Counted from the stretch's first letter, positions 51,241 through 60,825 are shown. The stretch: 64,000 bases of DNA from UBA6614 sp002433235 (GCA_002433235.1 DJHS01000054.1:62001-126000), one strand, 5' to 3'. The notes: a model not told the origin generated them from the letters alone. Program-made: numbers and translations.

Positions 51241-52233
51241 CTATGGCACGGGAAGGGTGTCGAGGAGTTTCTGGACAATGTCCTCGCTGGAAAGCTCTTC
51301 GGCTTCGGCCTCGTAGGTGATGATCACACGGTGCCGGAGGACATCGAGCGCGATGGCCTTGACGTCCTGCGGAGTAACATAGCCGCGGCCTTGCGTGAAG
51401 GCGTGTGCCTTGGCGGCCAGAGTGAGGAAAATGGTGGCGCGGGGCGACGCGCCCAGTTGGATGTAGGGTGCGATGGGAATCTTGTACTCGTCCGGCTTAC
51501 GCGTGGCGCAGACGAGATCGACGATGTAATCCTTGACCTTATCATCGACATAAATCTCATCGAGCAACTTTCGGGCTTTGAGGATCTGCTCGCCGGAAGT
51601 CACCCGGTTGGCCTCGGGCAATCCCTCGGTCTTGGCCATAAGGTCGAGAATTTGCCGTTCCTCCGAGCGGTCGGGGTACTCGATCTTCAGCTTGAGCATA
51701 AACCGGTCGACCTGTGCCTCGGGCAGTTGATAGGTGCCTTCCAGTTCAATGGGATTCTCGGTAGCGAGAACAAGGAATGGCTCCTCCAGACCGAATGTTT
51801 TGTCTCCGAGGGTGACTTGCTTTTCCTGCATGGCCTCAAGGAGCGCGCTCTGTACTTTTGCGGGCGCGCGGTTGATTTCATCCGCCAGAACGAGGTTTGC
51901 ATGGACGGGGCCAAGGTGGGTTGAAAACTCGCCGTTCTGCGGGTTGTAAATTTGCGTGCCCACCACGTCGGCGGGCAGCATGTCTGGCGTGAATTGAAGG
52001 CGCGAAAAGTTTAGGTCCATGGTGGAGGCCAGCGTCTTGACGGCCAGGGTCTTGGCCAGGCCAGGCACACCCTCCAGGAGCACATGGCCATTGGCGAGCA
52101 GGCCGATGATGAGACGATCCACCAAGTAGGATTGGCCGACGATAACTTTGCCAATCTCCGCGCGCAGGGGCTCGAGAAACGCTCCTTCGGCTCGCACCGC
52201 TTCGTCGATGACGGCGATTTCCTCAGTCTTCAT
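51241..52233 (-). CDS. moxR: MoxR-family AAA+ ATPase
   Basis: The 330-residue AAA+ protein has Walker A GVPGLAKT (55-62), Walker B VLADEINRAPAKVQSALLEAMQE, sensor-1 ATENPIE, and a C-terminal lid containing LGASPRATIFL. MoxR proteins work as chaperone-like motors that help assemble or activate VWA-containing partners, here the DUF58 and Bat proteins. It heads the seven-gene unit running to batE. The ATG at 52233 is chosen over an in-frame upstream codon at 52269 because MKTEEIAVIDEAV starts the conserved region. Confidence 0.95.
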   Translation of the reverse strand: MKTEEIAVIDEAVRAEGAFLEPLRAEIGKVIVGQSYLVDRLIIGLLANGHVLLEGVPGLAKTLAVKTLASTMDLNFSRLQFTPDMLPADVVGTQIYNPQNGEFSTHLGPVHANLVLADEINRAPAKVQSALLEAMQEKQVTLGDKTFGLEEPFLVLATENPIELEGTYQLPEAQVDRFMLKLKIEYPDRSEERQILDLMAKTEGLPEANRVTSGEQILKARKLLDEIYVDDKVKDYIVDLVCATRKPDEYKIPIAPYIQLGASPRATIFLTLAAKAHAFTQGRGYVTPQDVKAIALDVLRHRVIITYEAEAEELSSEDIVQKLLDTLPVP

Positions 52234-52304
52234 GCGCGGCCAATGTAAAGCCCGCTGAAAGAGGCGCAAAGGAAACTTATTCGGGAAGGGCCGGGTTGTT
52301 GGAT

Positions 52305-52658
52305 TTAATCCAGCAGATTTGTCCAGTCCGCCTCGTTAAAACCCACCACGCCGTCCTGTCCTTTCAACACGAAGGGGCGCTTGACGAGATTGCCGTGGGT
52401 GGTCAGCAGGTCGATAGCCTCGGCGGCGGTCATTCCCGGCAGTTTGTCCTTCATGCCCATGGCTTTGTAGTCGCCGCCGGAGGTGTTGAAGAGCTTGCGC
52501 AGGTTGCCGTTGTACACCTGGAGCATCCGCTGCAACTCCACCTTGTTCGGCGGTTGCTCACGGATGGCGATTTTCTGGTAATCCACGCCGCGTGCATCCA
52601 GCCATTTCAACGCCTTGCGACAGGTGCCGCAGCCTTTGTATTCGTAAACTTTGAGCAT
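52305..52658 (-). CDS. ArsC/Spx-family thioredoxin-fold protein
   Basis: The 117-residue protein has the ArsC/Spx fold with an N-terminal KGCGTCRKALKWL (CxxC, residues 10-13) and the C-terminal KRPFVL segment. Family members include arsenate reductases and Spx-type regulators; the CxxC is typical of the YffB/Spx-like group. No arsenic resistance genes are nearby, so arsenate reduction is doubtful. It lies 12 bases after ribF and is probably the last gene of the nusA-infB unit. Confidence 0.87.
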   Translation of the reverse strand: MLKVYEYKGCGTCRKALKWLDARGVDYQKIAIREQPPNKVELQRMLQVYNGNLRKLFNTSGGDYKAMGMKDKLPGMTAAEAIDLLTTHGNLVKRPFVLKGQDGVVGFNEADWTNLLD

Positions 52659-52670
52659 GGTCTTGGCGGG

Positions 52671-53603
52671 TCAGCGATCTGCGAAAATCCCCCGAATGGT
52701 GGCGATATCTTTCGTGATCTGCGCCTGCAAAACTTCGAGGGAATCAAATTTCTGTTCGTCGCGGATTTTCTGGACGAAGGTGAGTTGGAGGGTTTTACCG
52801 TAAAGGTCGGCGTCGAAGTCGAGGAGATGGGCCTCGACGTGGAAGGAAGGGGTGGCGTCGGTGACGGTGGGGCGGTGGCCGAGATTGACGGCGGCACGGT
52901 GAGTTTGTCCATCGACCTCGGCGTGGGCGGCGTAGACGCCGTGGGGCGGAGTGCTGCGGCCGGCGCAGTCGAGGTTGGCGGTAGGATGGCCAAGGTCGCG
53001 GCCACGCTGGTCACCCCTGATGACCTGCCCGGTCAGGGCGTACTCGCGGCCGAGCATCTGGGTGGCCTCGTCCAGCAAACCCTCGCTGATGGCTTGGCGA
53101 ATGCGGGTGCTGCTGACCGTCTGGCCATCCAAGGCAACCGCGGCAAGGCCGTGGACGGTGAAATGGAGTTCGTTGCCTAGTTGCTGGAGCAGGGCGACGT
53201 CGCCCGCGCGGTTGTGGCCGAAGGCGAACTTGGCGCCGACGCAGAGGCTCTTTATGTCGCTCAAGCCTTTGTGGAGCTGGCGGATGAAGTCGGCGGCGGG
53301 GACTTGGCTCATGGCCTCGTCGAATTTTAAAAGAAGGGTGGCATTGACGCCGAGAGCTGCGATGGCGTCGAGGCGCTGTGGGAGGGATTGGATGAGACGT
53401 GGTGCGCGGGTAGGGGCAATGATGGTGGCGGGGTGGCTGTCGAAGGTGACGCAGAGGCTGGCAGCCTCGTGCTGGTGGGCGTCGGTGACGGCTTGGCGGA
53501 TGACTTGTTGGTGGCCGAGGTGGACGCCGTCGAACATGCCGATGGCGGCGCAGACGCGGCCGGTGGGCGGGGCGAGCTCGGCGGGGTCGTGGATGATTTT
53601 CAT
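52671..53603 (-). CDS. ribF: Bifunctional riboflavin kinase / FAD synthetase
   Basis: RibF converts riboflavin to FMN and then FAD. The 310-residue protein has the N-terminal nucleotidyltransferase domain with IGMFDGVHLGHQQVI and SSTRIRQAISEG, and the C-terminal kinase domain with GHPTANL, GVYAA, NLGHRPT and the final LYGKTLQLTFVQKIRDEQKF. It overlaps truB by 4 bases, a common ribF-truB arrangement. Confidence 0.95.
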   Translation of the reverse strand: MKIIHDPAELAPPTGRVCAAIGMFDGVHLGHQQVIRQAVTDAHQHEAASLCVTFDSHPATIIAPTRAPRLIQSLPQRLDAIAALGVNATLLLKFDEAMSQVPAADFIRQLHKGLSDIKSLCVGAKFAFGHNRAGDVALLQQLGNELHFTVHGLAAVALDGQTVSSTRIRQAISEGLLDEATQMLGREYALTGQVIRGDQRGRDLGHPTANLDCAGRSTPPHGVYAAHAEVDGQTHRAAVNLGHRPTVTDATPSFHVEAHLLDFDADLYGKTLQLTFVQKIRDEQKFDSLEVLQAQITKDIATIRGIFADR

Positions 53604-54325
53604 GCCGGCTGCAGCAGGCGGGCGAGGTCGATCAGGGTCATGAGGCGGCCGGGCAATTCCCCTTCTGGTAGATGGCAGAGGGCCTCGAGACGGATGGCGT
53701 CGGCGACGTCGAAGGTGCCGGAGCGGGTGCGGTGGAGGTGTTTTAAATGTGCGCCGCAGCCGAGGTGCTGGCCCAGTTCGTGGGCGAGGCTGCGGACGTA
53801 GGTGCCCTTAGTGCAGCGCACTTGGAAGCGCGCGACGGGCGGGGCGTAGGCGGTGAATTCAAATTGATAAATGTGGACGAGCTTGGGTTCGCGCTCAACC
53901 TCGCGGCCTTTGCGGGCGAGCTTGTAAAGGGCGACCCCGTCCTTCTTGACGGCAGACACCATGGGGGGCAGTTGCTGCTGGTCGCCGTGGAAAGTGGCAG
54001 CGGCGGCGTTGAGAGCATTGAGGGTGAGGTCGGGCAGATCACGGGTCTCGGTGATTTGACCGTCGGCATCGTAGCTGTCGGTGGTGGCACCGAGGGAGAT
54101 GGCACCCTCGTAGGCCTTGTCCTCGGCCATGAGTTTCTGGCTAAGCTTGGTGGCGCGGCCGAGGAGGCAGACGAGCAAACCGGTGGCACCGGGGTCAAGC
54201 GTTCCACAGTGGCCGACCTTCTTCAGTCGGTACAGATCACGGACGACATCGACGACGTCGTGGCTGGTGGGGCCGGCGGGCTTGTCGATGAGGAGCGCGC
54301 CGTGAATTTCACTGGGCTCGGACAT
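53600..54325 (-). CDS. truB: tRNA pseudouridine-55 synthase
   Basis: TruB makes pseudouridine 55 in the T-loop of tRNA. The 241-residue protein shows the start GALLIDKPAGPTSHDVV, the catalytic-Asp segment KVGHCGTLDPGATGLL, LMAEDKAYEGAI and YVRSLAHELGQHLGCGAHL. The ATG at 54325 shares a base with the stop of the DHH gene; a GTG one codon upstream is also possible. It lacks a C-terminal PUA domain. Confidence 0.95.
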   Translation of the reverse strand: MSEPSEIHGALLIDKPAGPTSHDVVDVVRDLYRLKKVGHCGTLDPGATGLLVCLLGRATKLSQKLMAEDKAYEGAISLGATTDSYDADGQITETRDLPDLTLNALNAAAATFHGDQQQLPPMVSAVKKDGVALYKLARKGREVEREPKLVHIYQFEFTAYAPPVARFQVRCTKGTYVRSLAHELGQHLGCGAHLKHLHRTRSGTFDVADAIRLEALCHLPEGELPGRLMTLIDLARLLQPA

Positions 54326-55317
54326 CACGGAGTTCCGTTGATAGCGGCGACGGCGTCCTTGGCGGCTTTCAAGACTTGGCGTTGCACAGTACGGGGGTTG
54401 CCGGGGATACGAGCGCCGGCGGCGGATTGGTGGCCGCCCCCGCCAAAGGCGCCGGCGATGGCGGAGACGTCAATGCTGGGCGCCTTACTGCGCAGGCTGA
54501 TACGGGTGATCTCAGGTTCGATCTCCTCAAAGAGGCAGGCGACCTTGACGGTCTCAATGTCGCGGATGTGGTCGATAAGGCCCTCACTCTCGTCGGGGAT
54601 GGCACCGGCACGCGCGTAGTCGCGGCGGCGAATCCAGAAGTAGGCGATCTGGTTTTTCTGGCTGAGCTTGAAGCTGTTGTACATGTGCTTGAGCAGGCGC
54701 ACGCGGGAGAGGGGGTAGCTTTGGTAGACTTCGTTACAGATGGTGGCGAGGTCGGCACCCTTGGTGACCAGTTCGGCGGCAGCGTGGTAGGTGGTGGGAC
54801 GTGTAGTGGGGTACTGGAAGCTGCCGGTGTCGGTGCTGATGGCGGTGAAAAGGTTGTCGGCGATGAGGGGGGTGATGGGCCAACCGGCCTGCTTGATGAG
54901 CTGGTGGATGAGTTCGCCGGTGGAAGCGGAGCGGGCGTTCACCCAATTGATGTCGCCGTAACGCGAGTTGCTGCCGTGGTGGTCGATGTTGATGAGCAAG
55001 CTGCGTTGTTCGATGCAGGGGCAGATGGTGCCGAGGCGGTCGTAGTTGGCGCAGTCGGTGGTGATGACGGCGTCGAATTTTTTCCCGGGCTTGGGGGTGG
55101 CGAGCAGTTTTCTGGGGTCGAGAAAGGCGAGCTTCTCGGGCATTGGATCCTGGTTCCAGACGACCACCTTCTTGCCGCGCTCGCGCAGGGAATAGGCCAA
55201 GGCGAGCTGCGAGCCGATGCAGTCGCCGTCGGGTCGCATATGGCCGCCGATGGCAAAGGTGTGGCAGCCCTTGAGCGCGTTGAGGATGCGGTCGATGATT
55301 TTCAGCCGACGTTTCAT
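54325..55317 (-). CDS. nrnA: DHH/DHHA1 phosphoesterase (NrnA-like oligoribonuclease/pAp phosphatase)
   Basis: The 330-residue protein has the DHH-family motifs GHMRPDGDCIGSQLALAY (DxD), INIDHHGSN (DHH) and the DHHA1 substrate motif GGGGHQSAAGARI. NrnA-type enzymes degrade nano-RNA and dephosphorylate 3'-phosphoadenosine 5'-phosphate. The rbfA-nrnA-truB neighbourhood is the usual one. It overlaps rbfA by 4 bases. Confidence 0.93.
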   Translation of the reverse strand: MKRRLKIIDRILNALKGCHTFAIGGHMRPDGDCIGSQLALAYSLRERGKKVVVWNQDPMPEKLAFLDPRKLLATPKPGKKFDAVITTDCANYDRLGTICPCIEQRSLLINIDHHGSNSRYGDINWVNARSASTGELIHQLIKQAGWPITPLIADNLFTAISTDTGSFQYPTTRPTTYHAAAELVTKGADLATICNEVYQSYPLSRVRLLKHMYNSFKLSQKNQIAYFWIRRRDYARAGAIPDESEGLIDHIRDIETVKVACLFEEIEPEITRISLRSKAPSIDVSAIAGAFGGGGHQSAAGARIPGNPRTVQRQVLKAAKDAVAAINGTP

Positions 55318-55664
55318 GCCTGCCCATCCTCCAACTCCTCGAGGATCTGCAGCACGCGGTTGCCCTGCTCGATGGAGTCATCCAGCTTGAACTTGATGCG
55401 CGGCGTGTATCGCAACACAACGTCCCGGGCCAATAGGGATTGCAGGTGGCCTCGCTGTTTCTCGAGCGTGTTGGTGGCTTTCCGCCGCTGTGCCTTGGAT
55501 CCAACCACGCCGACGTAAACGATGGCGGATTTGAGATCATTGCCGACGCCAACCTCGTTGATGTTCAACAGGCCACACTCGCTGCTGTCGATCTCGCGGC
55601 GGAGAATCTCAGCAAGGGTGCGTTTCAACAATTCACGCACGCGTTCATGGCGCAGGGAAGGCAT
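55314..55664 (-). CDS. rbfA: 30S ribosome-binding factor A
   Basis: RbfA assists late 16S rRNA maturation in the 30S subunit. The 116-residue protein has the normal length and KH-like fold pattern: RHERVRELLKRTLAEIL at the start, SAIVYVGVVG in the middle and LRYTPRIKFKLDDSIEQGNR near the end. It lies 12 bases after infB. Confidence 0.95.
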   Translation of the reverse strand: MPSLRHERVRELLKRTLAEILRREIDSSECGLLNINEVGVGNDLKSAIVYVGVVGSKAQRRKATNTLEKQRGHLQSLLARDVVLRYTPRIKFKLDDSIEQGNRVLQILEELEDGQA

Positions 55665-55676
55665 GGCCGAGTTGGT

Positions 55677-58064
55677 TTAAAGTTCCTGGGCAACCTGCTC
55701 GAGCTTGAAGCTCTCGATGACGTCACCCTTTTCGTAGGCATCAAAGCCGTGCACGCGAATGCCGCAGTCCATACCCGTGCGAACTACGTCGACATTTTCC
55801 TTGAATCGGCGGAGAGACTCGGTTTCGCCGGTATGTACCGGTTTGCCGCGGCGCATGACCCGCACCTTGCCGCGTGAGATGCGTCCGTCGCTGACCACAC
55901 AACCGGCGATGACGCCACCCTTGGAAAGCGGGAACAATTCGCGCACTTCCGCGCTGCCGATGACGACCTCCTTGGCAATGGGGTCGAGCAGGCCGGCCAT
56001 GGCGTCCATCACTTCGTCAACCAGTTCATAGATGATCTTGTAGGTCTTGATCTGCACTCCGTGGTGCTTGGCGAGATCGGGCACAGCTTTGTCGATCCGG
56101 GTGTGGAATCCTAGGATGACACCCGTGGAGGAGGCGGCGAGATTGACGTCCGATTCATTAATCGTGCCTACGCCGGAATGGATGACTTCCATGCTGACCT
56201 TCTCTGACTCAATCTTGTTGAGTGCCTCGACGATGGCCTCGGCTGAGCCTTGTGTGTCGGCCTTGACAATGACCTTTAAAATTTTTGCCTGTTCGGCTGC
56301 GATAGTGTCGAACAGGTTTTCGAGCGTGACGCCCGCAGCCCGGCCTTCGAGGAATTCCTGATGCGCCTTGTCGGCGCGATTTTCGGCCAGCTCGCGCGCA
56401 GCCTTCTCGTTTTCCACCGCGTGAAAATCATCGCCCGCCTCGGGCGCGCCGTTGAGACCGAGCAGTTTGGCAGCTACGGACGGCCCGGCTTCCTTCATGC
56501 GCTTGCCATCCTCGTTGATGAGCGCCCGCACTTTGCCGTAGTGCTGGCCACAAATCACGACCTGTCCAATCTTCAGGGTGCCCTTGCGGACAAGGACAGT
56601 CGCGGTGGGGCCGCCTTGTTCCATGGCGCTTTCCACCACACTGCCCACGGCCAGCCGGTTGGCGCTGGCCTTGAGTTCCATGATTTCCGCCTGCAACAAC
56701 ACCGCCTCCAGCAGCTCGTCAAGTCCCTGCTTCTTCAGGGCGGAGATGTCGCGAAACTGGGTGTCGCCTCCCCATTCCTCGCACTGAAGACCGTGCTCCT
56801 GCAATTCGGTCCGGGCCTGTTGTGGGTTGGCGTTGGGATGGTCGCACTTGTTGACGGCCACAATAATTTCCGCCCCTGCCTCTTTGGCGTGGTTGATGGC
56901 CTCGATGGTTTGGGGTTTCACCCCGTCGTCGGCGGCAATGACCAAAATGACAATGTCCGTGACATCTGCCCCGCGAGCACGCATGGCGCTGAACGCGGCA
57001 TGGCCGGGGGTGTCGAGGAAGGTGATTTGCGCATCCTGTTTCTTCTTTTCCGGGTGAGGGAGAGTGACGGTGTAGGCGCCGATGTGCTGGGTGATGCCTC
57101 CCGATTCGCCAGCGACTACGTTGGCCTTGCGGAGGGCGTCGAGGAGTGTGGTCTTGCCATGGTCAACATGTCCCATGACGGTCACCACGGGCGGGCGGGG
57201 CTTTAAATCTTTCGGGTCATCGTCGTTGTCCAGTTCGAGGTGCTTCTTCTCGACCACAGGCTTGGCCGCGCCGCGTTCCCGTTTGCGCGCCTCAAATTTA
57301 AACCCATTCTTGGCGCAGAGCTGGCTTGCGGTCTGTTCGTCAATGGCTTGGTTGACATTGGCGAATACGCCAAGCTTCATGAGGTCGGCGATGAGTTGGA
57401 AAGGCTTGCGATTGATTTGTTCGGCCAGCTCACGGACGATGATCGGTGGCTTGAGAGTTACCACTGGGGCGTCGGCTGGCGCAGTAAACTTTGGTTTGGC
57501 CGGTCCGCCAGATTTTTGTTCGCCTTTTCCACGGTCGGATTTCTTTTCGTCACGCTTGCGGTTTTCGCGTTGCTCACGGCGTGACGGGCGCCGGACATAA
57601 TTTCCAAGATCAATAAAACCGATTTTTTCGCCGACTTTGGGGCCGGTTGCTTCCGCTGCCGCTGCCGGAGGCTCTGGAGCTTCGACGGTTTCCTCTTCTT
57701 CAACGGTTTCTAGGGCATCCTCCTGATCTGCTAGCACCGCTTCCTCGCCATCGTCCTCGGTCTCTGCCTGAGGTTCTTCTTCGGGTTTCTCCTCGGGGTC
57801 GGGCTCGGGTTCCTTCTCGGGGGCGACAATGAGGATGGGGCCGCTATCCACGGGAGTCTCGACTTCGGCGGGCTTTTCCTCCGGCTCAGCCTCGGCGGGC
57901 TTCAATGATTTGGCGATCTCGGTCTCAAGAAATTCAGCCGTGATTTTGTCCAGCGAACTGGATGCCACACGCGCATTTTGAATGCCTAAGTCCTTGGCTT
58001 TCTCAAGCACGTCCTTGCTCTTGATGCCGAGGCTCTTGGCGATGTCGTAAATGCGTACGGGCAT
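55677..58064 (-). CDS. infB: Translation initiation factor IF-2
   Basis: IF-2 is the GTPase that positions fMet-tRNA on the ribosome. The 795-residue protein has an IF2-N domain (MPVRIYDIAKSLGIKSKDVL), a long acidic Glu/Pro/Ala linker (about 55-145), a basic stretch (about 160-195), then the G domain with GHVDHGKTT (298-306), DTPGH (351-355) and NKCD (405-408). Domains II-IV run to the end (GVGTINESDVNLA). It follows nusA by 9 bases. Confidence 0.97.
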   Translation of the reverse strand: MPVRIYDIAKSLGIKSKDVLEKAKDLGIQNARVASSSLDKITAEFLETEIAKSLKPAEAEPEEKPAEVETPVDSGPILIVAPEKEPEPDPEEKPEEEPQAETEDDGEEAVLADQEDALETVEEEETVEAPEPPAAAAEATGPKVGEKIGFIDLGNYVRRPSRREQRENRKRDEKKSDRGKGEQKSGGPAKPKFTAPADAPVVTLKPPIIVRELAEQINRKPFQLIADLMKLGVFANVNQAIDEQTASQLCAKNGFKFEARKRERGAAKPVVEKKHLELDNDDDPKDLKPRPPVVTVMGHVDHGKTTLLDALRKANVVAGESGGITQHIGAYTVTLPHPEKKKQDAQITFLDTPGHAAFSAMRARGADVTDIVILVIAADDGVKPQTIEAINHAKEAGAEIIVAVNKCDHPNANPQQARTELQEHGLQCEEWGGDTQFRDISALKKQGLDELLEAVLLQAEIMELKASANRLAVGSVVESAMEQGGPTATVLVRKGTLKIGQVVICGQHYGKVRALINEDGKRMKEAGPSVAAKLLGLNGAPEAGDDFHAVENEKAARELAENRADKAHQEFLEGRAAGVTLENLFDTIAAEQAKILKVIVKADTQGSAEAIVEALNKIESEKVSMEVIHSGVGTINESDVNLAASSTGVILGFHTRIDKAVPDLAKHHGVQIKTYKIIYELVDEVMDAMAGLLDPIAKEVVIGSAEVRELFPLSKGGVIAGCVVSDGRISRGKVRVMRRGKPVHTGETESLRRFKENVDVVRTGMDCGIRVHGFDAYEKGDVIESFKLEQVAQEL

Positions 58065-58073
58065 GGTGTCTTA

Positions 58074-59519
58074 TCAGGTGGATGGGGTGGGTTCGCCCAT
58101 GCTTTCCTTGCTGTCTTCCGCGGATTCTTCGTCGGGCGTGGTAGCCTGCTCGGTGGCTTCCTCTTCGTCCTCTCCACTCGCGGGAGCGGGTTCCGCGGAT
58201 TCTTCTTCTGACTCAGGGGTTTCATCAGGCTGCGGTTCAGCCTGTTCTGCCTCGGCGGGAGTTTCGCCGTTTTCACGCCGGGTCGTCTCAGCTTGTACGG
58301 CCTCGTGGAGGGCTTGGGCGGATTCCTCCAGCCCGGGCATGCCGGCAAGGTCATCCACCTCGGCTTGGCGAAGATCTTCAAAGGTGTGGAAGCCACAGTT
58401 GACCAGCGTAGTGGCCTGTTCCTCAGAGATGCCCGGCACCGCGGCGATGGCGGCGATGGCTTGGGCAACCTGATCGTCAAAGCTGACGGTCTCCACTTCC
58501 TCAGCGTCGATGTCAATTTGCCAGCCGCTGAGCTTGCTGGTCAGGCGGGCATTTTGCCCGCGCTTGCCGATGGCCAGCGAGAGTTGATCCTCGGAGACGA
58601 GGATGCGCACCCGCTTGTTGGCCTCATCGATTTCAAAATCCTTCAGAACTGCCGGCGCAAGGCAGTTGGTCACGTAGGTCTGGATGTCGGAGTCCCACTT
58701 GATGATGTCGACCTTCTCGTTATTCAACTCGCGGACGATGTTCTTGACGCGTTGCCCACGCAGGCCCACGCAGGCACCCACAGGATCCACCCGGTTGTCC
58801 CGGGAGTGTACCGCTAGCTTGGTGCGAAAGCCCGGTTCGCGCGCAATGGCAATGACTTCCACCGTGCCATCGGCGATCTCAGACACTTCATTGTTGAACA
58901 GCTTGATGACAAACTGCGGGTCGGCGCGGGAGAGGATAATCTCCGGTCCATTCGGCCCATCCTCAACCGCTTTCACAAAGCAGCGCAGCCGTTCACCAAC
59001 CTGATATTCCTCGATGGGGACGCGTTCGCGGTTGGGCAGGAGTGCCTCAAACTTGCCCAAATCCAGCTTCACGTCGGAGCGTTCAAAGCCGCGCACGGTG
59101 CCGCTGACAATGTCACCGGTACGGTCCTTGAACTCATCCCAAATCATCGCCTTTTCCGCCCGGCGCATTTGTTGCAGCAGGGCCTGCTTGGCATGTTGGG
59201 CGGCGATGCGGCCAAAACCGGCGGGTGTGACTTCCTTCTCAATCTCGTCCCCCGGTCTCGCATCATCCTTGATCTGCATTGCGTCAAACCGCGAAATCTC
59301 GTCGTGTTCCGATTTCACCCGGTCCACCACGATCAATTTCGCAAACGCGCGGATTTCGCCCGTCTTTGGGTCCGTCTCACACCGCAAATCTCGCGCGGGG
59401 CCTACGGCTTTTTTGGCCGCGGTCACCACCGCCTCGTTCACCGCAGCCATCAGGTCCTCGCGCTTGATGCCGCGTTCTTTTTCAAACTGGTCTAGGACAG
59501 CCAAAAGTTCAGCATTCAT
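58074..59519 (-). CDS. nusA: Transcription termination/antitermination factor NusA
   Basis: NusA binds RNA polymerase and modulates pausing, termination and antitermination. The 481-residue protein has the N-terminal polymerase-binding domain (IKREDLMAAVNEAVVTAAKK), an S1 domain (GDIVSGTVRGFERSDVKLDLG), two KH domains (GACVGLRGQRVKNIVREL; SLAIGKRGQNARL) and a helix-hairpin-helix segment (AAVPGISEEQATTLVNCGF). The last 80 residues are a very acidic Glu/Ser/Pro tail. No rimP gene precedes it, unlike many bacteria. A terminator-like leader structure lies 40 bases upstream of the start. Confidence 0.96.
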   Translation of the reverse strand: MNAELLAVLDQFEKERGIKREDLMAAVNEAVVTAAKKAVGPARDLRCETDPKTGEIRAFAKLIVVDRVKSEHDEISRFDAMQIKDDARPGDEIEKEVTPAGFGRIAAQHAKQALLQQMRRAEKAMIWDEFKDRTGDIVSGTVRGFERSDVKLDLGKFEALLPNRERVPIEEYQVGERLRCFVKAVEDGPNGPEIILSRADPQFVIKLFNNEVSEIADGTVEVIAIAREPGFRTKLAVHSRDNRVDPVGACVGLRGQRVKNIVRELNNEKVDIIKWDSDIQTYVTNCLAPAVLKDFEIDEANKRVRILVSEDQLSLAIGKRGQNARLTSKLSGWQIDIDAEEVETVSFDDQVAQAIAAIAAVPGISEEQATTLVNCGFHTFEDLRQAEVDDLAGMPGLEESAQALHEAVQAETTRRENGETPAEAEQAEPQPDETPESEEESAEPAPASGEDEEEATEQATTPDEESAEDSKESMGEPTPST

Positions 59520-59557
59520 AACACATCCGCCAGTTTGCCGGGGACAATTTGGCTAAC

Positions 59558-59603
59558 AAAAAAGCCGGAAAAGAATCCGACTTGCCATGCTGGCCATCCA
59601 GCA
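59558..59603 (-). promoter_or_regulatory. Terminator-like double hairpin in the nusA leader (candidate attenuator)
   Basis: Reading the minus strand toward nusA, a 6-bp hairpin (59603-59588, loop ATGG) is followed by a second 6-bp stem, GTCGGA/TCCGGC (59581-59564, one G-U pair), and six U residues (59563-59558). No minus-strand gene lies upstream, since sppA diverges at 59697. The terminator would therefore act on the nusA transcript itself. An alternative GCCA/TGGC pairing overlaps the first hairpin. Confidence 0.5.
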
Positions 59604-59696
59604 ACAACTTGACTCGCCGGCAGCCTAGCCCTCGCGCCAAAGTGCGTCAAGCGGCAAAAACTTGCCCGAAAAAGCCGCCCGCGCTAGCTTGACCGC

Positions 59697-60824
59697 ATGA
59701 GTGAAGACCCTCCGGAACACGGTGTGCCCCCCCGCCTCAACATGCCCCCAGCCGGGGGAGATGAGCCTCGCCGGCGCTCCGGTTGGTGGCTGGTTGGGTT
59801 GGCGCTTCTCTTCTTTCTGGCTGTGTTGGGCTTTAGTTTTATTCAAGCCATGGGAGACTTGGCCGGCAGTTTTCGGTCCGCTGCGCCCGGCTTGGACAAG
59901 TATCGCGAAATCCAAATGCGCGATGGCGACACCCAGGCCAAAATCGCTGTGATCAAGGTGGAAGGCGTTATTTCCCGATACAGCTTTGACGGCACGGGCC
60001 AGAACATGGTCACCCGCGTGCGCGACCAATTCATACTCGCCAAGCGCGATTCCTCCGTGCGTGCCGTTCTGTTGCAGGTTGATTCGCCCGGCGGCGAAGT
60101 AATGGCTTCGGATGAAATCCACGACTTGATCGAGGGTTATACCGAGGACACAGGCAACCCCGTCATCTGTTCCATGTCGGGCATCGCCGCGAGCGGTGGC
60201 TACTATGTTGCGGCTCCGTGTGAATTCATTGTTGCGCATGAACTGACCCTCACCGGAAGTATTGGCGTGATTATGCAAACTGTAAACGTCCACGGCCTGA
60301 TGGAAAAAGTTGGAGCCCGGCCGTTTACCATCACCAGCGGCGAGAACAAGGATGCCATGAGCATCTTCAAAGCACCCGATGAGATTGAGGCTGACGGCGA
60401 TGAAAAGCTCTTCGATGAACTGGTTCAGTTTTACTTTGGCCGGTTCAAGAAAATCATCGAGGACGGACGCGGCGCGGCGCAAAAGTTCAACCGTGACAAA
60501 AAAGACAAGGGTCGGCCGCTATCCGCCGGCTGGGCGAGTCTTGCCGATGGGCGCATCCTCTCGGGCGTCGTGGCATACGAGAACGGCTTCGTTGACAAGC
60601 TGGGCGGATTCGATGACGCCGTGGCCGAGGCCGAGCGCATCATTGGCCTCACGGATGATGGCACGGCCAGCCTCGTGCGTTACGCCGCGCCGTTCGACTT
60701 GTCCGGTCTGCTTCGTTTTTTTGTCAAGGCCGATAACCCTGAGTTGAAAGTGGATCTTGGTGTGGAGTTTCCCCGGCTGGATCCTGGTCGGCCCTATTAT
60801 CTTTCTCCAGTGATTTACAGGTAG
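59697..60824 (+). CDS. sppA: Signal peptide peptidase SppA (short form)
   Basis: SppA is a membrane-anchored serine protease that degrades cleaved signal peptides. The 375-residue protein has a cytoplasmic Pro-rich tail, one membrane helix (about 29-50) and a single S49 domain. The nucleophile is Ser166 in SGIAASGGYYVA, and the probable general base is Lys218 (SGENKDAMS). QVDSPGGEV and TGSIGVI are also conserved. The length corresponds to the short, one-domain type found in many bacteria. It is divergent from nusA. Confidence 0.93.
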   Translation: MSEDPPEHGVPPRLNMPPAGGDEPRRRSGWWLVGLALLFFLAVLGFSFIQAMGDLAGSFRSAAPGLDKYREIQMRDGDTQAKIAVIKVEGVISRYSFDGTGQNMVTRVRDQFILAKRDSSVRAVLLQVDSPGGEVMASDEIHDLIEGYTEDTGNPVICSMSGIAASGGYYVAAPCEFIVAHELTLTGSIGVIMQTVNVHGLMEKVGARPFTITSGENKDAMSIFKAPDEIEADGDEKLFDELVQFYFGRFKKIIEDGRGAAQKFNRDKKDKGRPLSAGWASLADGRILSGVVAYENGFVDKLGGFDDAVAEAERIIGLTDDGTASLVRYAAPFDLSGLLRFFVKADNPELKVDLGVEFPRLDPGRPYYLSPVIYR

Positions 60825-60825
60825 C

